Shown here piece after piece: positions 58,978 to 64,000 of a stretch of DNA of 64,000 nucleotides. The translations under genes and the position numbers were made by a program. A model generated the notes under the pieces. The model made no database searches. It was not told where the DNA came from and saw nothing but the letters and a program-made list of their open reading frames with translations. Where the stretch lies: the NCBI RefSeq assembly GCF_013170845.1, contig NZ_CP033367.1, positions 2,915,001 through 2,979,000 of the forward strand, given 5' to 3'. Each line of letters begins with the position of its first letter. Within the stretch, counting starts at the first letter, position 1. This DNA comes from Mesorhizobium loti R88b. GTDB lineage: Bacteria > Pseudomonadota > Alphaproteobacteria > Rhizobiales > Rhizobiaceae.

Positions 58978-60627
58978 ATGACAAAGCGTTCCGACATCGA
59001 TTTGCTGCGCAACCAGTCGACGCGTGGCCAAAATGGCGACATCTGGAATGTCGCGGTGGATGAATATGCGCAAGGGTTCCTCAAGCGTCGCGACCTCCTG
59101 AAATACGCCGCACTCCTCGGTCTCACCGGCTTTGCCGCCTCGCAAGGCCTGTTCACATCAGGCGCACGCGCGGCAACCGCCGGCGGCACGGTCCGCGTCG
59201 GCCTCGGTCAGCCGACCAAGGCGATCGATCCCGTCACCATCACCGATCCGGCCAGCATCGGCGTGCTCAGCCAGGTCGGTGAATACCTGATCCTCGATGA
59301 TCCCAAGGACGGGCTGCAGCCGAAGCTTGCATTGTCCTGGGAAGCCGACGAGACGGCCAAGCGCTGGACCTTCAAGCTGCGGCCGGGCGTCAAGTTCCAC
59401 GATGGCCGCAGTGTCACCGCAAAGGATGTGGTGGCGAGCTTCGAACGGCTGGTCGATCCGGCCAGCGGCTCGTCGGCGCTGTCGGCCTACAAGGGCATCC
59501 TGTCCAAGGGCGGCGCCAAGGTTGTCGACGACGAGACGGTCGCCTTCGATCTCGACCAGTCGAACGGCAATTTCCCGTTCTATGTTTCCTCCGACGTCTA
59601 CAATGCCGTCATCCTGCCGGCCGACTATGCCGGCGACTTCGAGAAGAATTTCAACGGCACCGGCCCGTTCAAACTGGACTCCTTCCGCCCCAAGCAAGGC
59701 GCCAGCTTCGTGCGCAATCCGGATTATTGGGGCGACAAAGCGCTGCCCGACCGCGTCGAGATCAAGTTCTTCGACGACGAGCAGGCGCAGGTGCTGGCGC
59801 TGCAGGCGGGCCAGCTCGACGTCATTCCCAGCACAACGCGCCTGGAACTGGCGATCGAAGGCAATCCGAACTTCAAGCTGCTCAGCGTGCAGGCGAGCTC
59901 GCATGACCCGGCGCATCTGCGCACCGACCAGGCGCCGTTCACCGACAAGCGCGTTCGCCGCGCGCTGGCGCTGACCATCGACCGCGAGGCCGTGGTCAAG
60001 GGTCTGCTCAAGGACCGTGCCGTCGTCGGCAACGACACGCCGTTCGCCCCGATCTTCCCCTCGGCCGATCCGTCGGTGCCGCAGCGCAAGCAGGACATTG
60101 CCGAGGCCAAGCGCCTGCTGGGCGAAGCCGGCGTGCCCAATGGCTTCGAGGTGACGCTGACCACCGAGCGCGCCTATGACATTCCCGACTATGCCGTGAT
60201 CATCCAGAACTTCGCCAAGAAGGCCGGCATCGACATCAAGCTCAACGTGCTGCCGCAGGATGCCTATTACGGCTCGGCGACATTCGGCAGCTCGCCGTGG
60301 CTCGATTCCAATCTCGGCATCACCGATTTCGGCCATCGCGGCACGCCCGACATCTTCCTCAACGCGACGCTGAAGAGCTCGGGCGCCTGGAACGCGGCGC
60401 ATTTCAACAACCCGGACTATGATGCGCTGCTGCTCGACTACGGCAAGGCGCGCGACCTGCAGGCGCAGCGGGTTGCCGCCGGCAAGATCCAGAACCTGCT
60501 GCTCGACGAGACGCCGCTGATCATCAGCTATTTCTCGCAGTACAGCCGTATCGTCTCCTCGAAGGTCGAAGGCGTGCGCTTCACCGCGATCTCGCACCTG
60601 CTGCTCGACAAAGTGTCGTTCGTTTGA
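58978..60627 (+). CDS. Peptide/nickel-type substrate-binding protein with Tat signal
   Basis: A 549-residue SBP_bac_5 family protein. Near residue 36, KRRDLLKYAALLGLTGFAASQ carries a twin-arginine-type export signal, so it would be exported folded. The mature part has FKLRPGVKFHDGRSVTAKDVVASFERL and the GTGPFKLDSFRPKQGASFVRNPDYWG hallmark near 235-260. It binds the substrate for the permeases encoded next. Tat export hints at a bound cofactor or a rigid fold, which is unusual for this class. Confidence 0.92.
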   Translation: MTKRSDIDLLRNQSTRGQNGDIWNVAVDEYAQGFLKRRDLLKYAALLGLTGFAASQGLFTSGARAATAGGTVRVGLGQPTKAIDPVTITDPASIGVLSQVGEYLILDDPKDGLQPKLALSWEADETAKRWTFKLRPGVKFHDGRSVTAKDVVASFERLVDPASGSSALSAYKGILSKGGAKVVDDETVAFDLDQSNGNFPFYVSSDVYNAVILPADYAGDFEKNFNGTGPFKLDSFRPKQGASFVRNPDYWGDKALPDRVEIKFFDDEQAQVLALQAGQLDVIPSTTRLELAIEGNPNFKLLSVQASSHDPAHLRTDQAPFTDKRVRRALALTIDREAVVKGLLKDRAVVGNDTPFAPIFPSADPSVPQRKQDIAEAKRLLGEAGVPNGFEVTLTTERAYDIPDYAVIIQNFAKKAGIDIKLNVLPQDAYYGSATFGSSPWLDSNLGITDFGHRGTPDIFLNATLKSSGAWNAAHFNNPDYDALLLDYGKARDLQAQRVAAGKIQNLLLDETPLIISYFSQYSRIVSSKVEGVRFTAISHLLLDKVSFV

Positions 60628-61601
60628 GCGGCATCGCCTCGATCGCGATCGTCCGGCCCGTGGCGGCACGCGCAGGCTCGCTGCTGCTCACGCTGTGGCT
60701 CGTCAGCGCACTGGTCTTCCTCGCCGGGCAGGTGCTGCCCGGCGATGTCGGCCGTGTCATGCTCGGCCCGTTCGCCGATGCGCAGTCGGTCGCTGAGCTC
60801 AATCACAAGCTCGGCACCGACCAGCCAATTCTTCTGCAATACTGGCACTGGTTCAGCCGGGCGATCACAGGGGATTTCGGCGACTCGCTGTCGATGCGCG
60901 CGCCGGTGGTGCCGTTCGTCCTGCAAGGCATCCGCAATTCCGCGGCACTCGCCGGCGTCGTGCTGCTGTTCCTGGTGCCGATCGGCATCGGCGCCGGTGT
61001 TGCCGCCGGCTTGCGGGCCGGCAGTCTCATCGACAAGCTGATCGTACTGACCGGCGTCTCGCTGTCGATCGTGCCCGACTTCGTCTCGGGCCTGTTGCTG
61101 CTGATGGTCTTCGGCCTTTGGCTGGCCTGGTTTCCGATCACCGGTGCGGCGCCGGATGGGGCCGGCTTCTGGACGAGCAGCTACTATCTCATCCTGCCGG
61201 CGCTGCCGCTGGTGCTGAACCTGATCGGCTATGTCGCGCGCATGACCAGGGCAGGGGTGATCGAGGCGCGCGCGGCCGACTATACGCGCACCGCGATCCT
61301 CAAGGGCTTGAGCCCGTCCCAGGTTCTGTTCAAGCATGTGCTGCGCAACGCGCTGGTGCCGACGGTGGCGGTCATCGCCACGCAGAGTGGCTTCCTGCTT
61401 GGCGGGCTGGTGGTGATCGAGGCGCTGTTCGGCATCCAGGGCCTCGGCAATCTGGTGCTGAGTGCCGCCAAGGCACGCGACTTCCCGATGCTGGAGGCCG
61501 GCGTGCTGGTGATGGCAACGATTTTCGTGTCGACAGCGGCGATCGGCGACTTCCTGCAGGCACTGCTCGATCCGCGCCAGCGACGGCGGAGTGCGCCATG
61601 A
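60624..61601 (+). CDS. DppB-type ABC permease
   Basis: A 325-residue inner-membrane permease. TLWLVSALVFLAGQVLPGD, LLFLVPIGIGAGVAAGL and later helices give six or more membrane segments. The EAA-like loop is EARAADYTRTAILKGLSPSQVLFKHVLRNAL (residues ~212-242). It starts at TTG 60624 overlapping the binding-protein stop by 4 bp. It pairs with the DppC-type permease encoded next. Confidence 0.9.
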   Translation: MSGIASIAIVRPVAARAGSLLLTLWLVSALVFLAGQVLPGDVGRVMLGPFADAQSVAELNHKLGTDQPILLQYWHWFSRAITGDFGDSLSMRAPVVPFVLQGIRNSAALAGVVLLFLVPIGIGAGVAAGLRAGSLIDKLIVLTGVSLSIVPDFVSGLLLLMVFGLWLAWFPITGAAPDGAGFWTSSYYLILPALPLVLNLIGYVARMTRAGVIEARAADYTRTAILKGLSPSQVLFKHVLRNALVPTVAVIATQSGFLLGGLVVIEALFGIQGLGNLVLSAAKARDFPMLEAGVLVMATIFVSTAAIGDFLQALLDPRQRRRSAP

Positions 61602-62479
61602 CCGATCTAGCCCAGTCTCCGATGCGCAGCGACATCAGGCTCTCCTGGATCGGCAGATTGCGCGGCTCCTTGCCTGACGTGGCGCGGTCGACCGTGATCG
61701 GTTCAACGGTGCTGCTGTTCTGGGTCGCCTGCGCGGTGTTTGGCTCGCAGTTCTTGCCGTTCGATCCCTATGCCGAGGATTTCCTGTCGATGATGACGCC
61801 GCCCGACGCGGTGCACTGGTTCGGCACCGACCAGCTCGGCCGCGACGTGCTTTCGCGCATCATCGTCGGCTCGCGCGACATCCTGCTGGTGGCGCCGTTG
61901 GCGACGCTGGCCGGTGTTACAGCCGGCAGCATCATCGGCCTGGTGCTCGGCACCTTTGACGGCCTGGTCGACGCCATCGGCGCGCGTCTGCTCGATGCGG
62001 TGATGTCGCTGCCCTTCATCGTGCTGGTGACGATGGCGCTGGTGGCGATCGGCCCGTCCAACCTCACCGTCATCGCGGTGATCGGCCTTGCCTATGCGCC
62101 CCTGGTGGCGCGCACCGTGCGTACCGCCGCGCGCGAACAGCGCGAGCGCGACTATATCAGCGCCGCGCGACTGGCCGGCGAAGGACGGCTGGCGATCATG
62201 TTCCTCGAAATCCTGCCCAATGTGCGCGAGACCATCCTGATCGAGCTCATCACCCGGCTCGGCTATGCCTTCTTCTCGATCGCGACGCTGAGCTTCCTCG
62301 GCCTTGGCATCCAGCCGCCATCGGCCGACTGGGGACTGGCGATCGCCGACGGCTATGGCTTCCTCACCGGCGGCAAATGGTGGGTGGTGGTGTTCAATTC
62401 CGCCGCGATCATCTCGCTGGTGATGGCCACCAACCTCATCGCGCAAGGCATCGGCGCGTTCGAGAACAGCGACAAATAG
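61598..62479 (+). CDS. DppC-type ABC permease
   Basis: A 293-residue inner-membrane permease. The N-terminal HWFGTDQLGRDVLSRIIVGSR is the DppC family hallmark, and EQRERDYISAARLAGEG with LEILPNVRETILIEL forms the EAA loop. There are about six membrane segments. It overlaps the DppB gene by 4 bp. With the divergent ATPase it completes one importer. Confidence 0.92.
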   Translation: MTDLAQSPMRSDIRLSWIGRLRGSLPDVARSTVIGSTVLLFWVACAVFGSQFLPFDPYAEDFLSMMTPPDAVHWFGTDQLGRDVLSRIIVGSRDILLVAPLATLAGVTAGSIIGLVLGTFDGLVDAIGARLLDAVMSLPFIVLVTMALVAIGPSNLTVIAVIGLAYAPLVARTVRTAAREQRERDYISAARLAGEGRLAIMFLEILPNVRETILIELITRLGYAFFSIATLSFLGLGIQPPSADWGLAIADGYGFLTGGKWWVVVFNSAAIISLVMATNLIAQGIGAFENSDK

Positions 62480-62642
62480 GCCGCAGTCAGTCGAAAAGTT
62501 TAATCGGCGCAGTCTCGCAATGGTGCCGGCGCGCAGGCAGGGACGCCGCTCGGCATCGCGTCATGCGCCGGCCTCGCTGCAGGGCTGACTCTTTTCCCAA
62601 TGCTCAAACGTCTTAGCTACAGTGAAGCAATGGAGCAGGTCG

Positions 62643-63401
62643 ATGAGCCTCAAGGACAAGAAAGTCGTGGTCACCGGTGGCAGCCGGGGGCTTGGTCTCG
62701 GATTGGTGGAGGCGCTGGTCGAACAGGGCGCCAGCGTGACTGTCGTTGCGCGCGGCGCGGAGGCGCTGGAGGCGGTTGGGGTTCGGCTCGGGGTCGCCAC
62801 CATTGCCGCTGATGTCAGGGACGAAGATGCAGCTTATCGCATTCTGGGCGAGGTCCGCCCTGATATCGTCGTGCTCAACGCCGGTGCCACGCCCCGGATG
62901 GGGCGGCTGGACCAGTTGAAGTGGGAGGATTTCTCCGTTTCCTGGGAAACCGACGTCAAGGCCGGGCTCTACTGGCTGCAGGCGGCGCTGAACCTGCCGC
63001 TGAAGCCGGGCAGCCGGGTGCTGGTCGGGTCGAGCGGTGCGGCCGTCACCGGGTCGCAGATGTCGGGCGGTTATGGCGGCTCCAAGCGTATGCTTTGGTT
63101 CATGGCCAAATATGCCAATGGCGTGGCGCAGGAGAAAAATCTCGGCATCCGCTTCCAGGCGATCCTGCCGCGACAGATTATCTTGGGAACGGGGATCGGG
63201 GATGTGGCGGCCGGCGCCTATGCAGGCTCAATGGGCATCACGCCGGAAGAATTCATCACCCGCTTCGGCGCGCCGATGCCACCCCGCGCATTCGGCGACA
63301 GGGTGGTTTCCGTGCTGGAGGACCCGCAATATGCCGAGGGCGTCGTCTTCGGTCTTAACGGCGATGCAGGGGTGACGATCATGGAGGGTGCTGCGGCTTG
63401 A
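62643..63401 (+). CDS. Short-chain dehydrogenase/reductase
   Basis: A 252-residue SDR. Cofactor loop VVTGGSRGLGLGLVEAL at ~8-24, acidic DVRDEDAAYRIL, VLNAGATPRMG and the Ser/Tyr/Lys set GSSGAAVTGSQM and YGGSKRML. The substrate is unknown. ATG 62643 follows GGAG. It overlaps or abuts an ECF sigma gene, so the two are co-translated, suggesting shared control. The 62480-62642 gap has no gene. Confidence 0.88.
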   Translation: MSLKDKKVVVTGGSRGLGLGLVEALVEQGASVTVVARGAEALEAVGVRLGVATIAADVRDEDAAYRILGEVRPDIVVLNAGATPRMGRLDQLKWEDFSVSWETDVKAGLYWLQAALNLPLKPGSRVLVGSSGAAVTGSQMSGGYGGSKRMLWFMAKYANGVAQEKNLGIRFQAILPRQIILGTGIGDVAAGAYAGSMGITPEEFITRFGAPMPPRAFGDRVVSVLEDPQYAEGVVFGLNGDAGVTIMEGAAA

Positions 63402-63418
63402 GAAAGGGAAAACCTGCC

Positions 63419-64000
63419 GTGGAGCGCGACCGACAGGAGGGCCTGCTTGCCCTTGCCGCTGCGCTGCGGCCGGAGCTGCACCGCTATTGCGCGCGGCTGA
63501 TGGGCTCTGTCATCGATGGCGAGGATGTCGTGCAGGATACGTTTGCCCGGGCCTTCGTCGCGCTGGACGAACTGTCCGAGGTGCCGCAGCTCAGGCCCTG
63601 GCTGTTTCGCATCGCCCACAACCGCGCGCTGGATCTGTTGCGCAGCCGCGCGATCCGTGTCGCCGAGCCCATCGAGGCGGCCCTTGAAATTGCCGACGAG
63701 ACCGAGGCCGATCCGGTGGAGACGCTGATGCGCAGGGAGGCGATCGAAACCGCTGTGTCGCGCTTCGCTGAGCTTCCGGTGTTGCAGCGCAGCGCCGTCA
63801 TCCTGAAAGACGTGCTCGACGAGCCGCTGGCCGAGATCGCCGCTTTGCTTGGCATTTCCGTCGATGCGGTGAAGGCGCATCTGGCGCGCGGCCGCGCCCG
63901 GCTTCGGCAGATCAACGCCCAGGAGAGTTCGCTTCCCGATGCGCGCATCGCTTCCGCCGCCGTGGTTCGTTACGTCAGCCTGTTCAACCAGCGCGACTGG
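63419..64000 (+). CDS. ECF-type RNA polymerase sigma factor, partial (runs off the window)
   Basis: At least 194 residues, open to the end of the window. Sigma region 2 is visible in GEDVVQDTFARAFVALDEL and PWLFRIAHNRALDLLRSR (-10 recognition); region 4 in ELPVLQRSAVILKDVLDEPLAEIAALLGISVDAVKAHLARGRARLRQI (-35 recognition, residues ~115-160). It then enters a probable SnoaL/NTF2-like extension (VVRYVSLFNQRDW), as in sigma factors with C-terminal regulatory domains. GTG 63419 has AAAGGGA nine bases upstream; TTG 63398 overlaps the SDR stop and follows GGAGGG. It probably controls the SDR gene before it. Confidence 0.88.
   Translation, partial: MERDRQEGLLALAAALRPELHRYCARLMGSVIDGEDVVQDTFARAFVALDELSEVPQLRPWLFRIAHNRALDLLRSRAIRVAEPIEAALEIADETEADPVETLMRREAIETAVSRFAELPVLQRSAVILKDVLDEPLAEIAALLGISVDAVKAHLARGRARLRQINAQESSLPDARIASAAVVRYVSLFNQRDW

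Noticed and set aside
1..64000. CRISPR array, tRNA or rRNA genes
   Set aside because: No regularly spaced repeats and no recognisable tRNA or rRNA sequence were seen by reading; a tRNAscan or Infernal run would be decisive.

Overview
The window is GC-rich, gene-dense alphaproteobacterial DNA, most like a soil or plant-associated Rhizobiales member such as Mesorhizobium. The main clues are the many ABC importers, the Liv and Dpp type transporters beside amidohydrolases and a flavin monooxygenase, overlapping ATGA operon junctions, and a rhizobial-type palindromic intergenic repeat near 44.8 kb. This placement comes from gene content, not from a marker gene. I saw no tRNA, rRNA, CRISPR array, transposase or integrase.

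Layout. 0.1-0.6 kb: a frameshifted remnant of a LivM-type permease. 0.8-6.2 kb: a PIN-like nuclease gene facing a secreted caspase-like protease gene. 6.7-15.6 kb: a surface-polysaccharide block with three GT-B and two GT-A glycosyltransferases, a NodB-type deacetylase and a methyltransferase-glycosyltransferase fusion. 15.7-24 kb: core-like genes (methyltransferase, GGDEF-EAL protein, M20 amidohydrolase, TetR/SDR/MDR detoxification group, SRPBCC protein). 24-27.8 kb: a xanthine dehydrogenase/CO dehydrogenase-like molybdoenzyme operon ending with a MoaD-like protein. 28.2-33.5 kb: a four-gene overlapping cassette, visibly less GC-rich: a double-GHKL ATPase/histidine kinase, a receiver protein, an HNH nuclease and an N6-adenine DNA methyltransferase. 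33.9-42.5 kb: an ornithine-cyclodeaminase-like gene, a GreA-like gene, and a type III polyketide synthase group with methyltransferase, flavoprotein, sulfotransferase, MlaC-like protein and an ABC exporter-like pair. 42.5-44.4 kb: an SPFH-domain module. 45-54.8 kb: AraC and IclR regulators, amidohydrolase, CobW-type GTPase and a Liv-type importer. 54.8-62.5 kb: a peptide-type ABC importer split around a divergent promoter, with a flavin monooxygenase and a DUF427 protein. 62.6 kb to the end: an SDR gene and an ECF sigma factor gene that runs off the window.

Two things stand out. First, the 28-33.5 kb cassette looks like a signal-gated restriction-modification or anti-phage system that I cannot match to a named system. 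Second, three accessory segments are each bounded by an intact gene and a displaced copy of that gene's 3' end in the same orientation. These are the livM tail (555-614 and 6449-6508), the methyltransferase tail (15662-15875 and 2335-2546) and the SPFH-partner tail (42489-42760 and 33641-33884). This is the geometry expected when incoming DNA integrates at the 3' end of a gene and restores it. The type III polyketide synthase to ABC transporter group lies inside one such segment and is best read as a sulfated phenolic-lipid synthesis and export locus.
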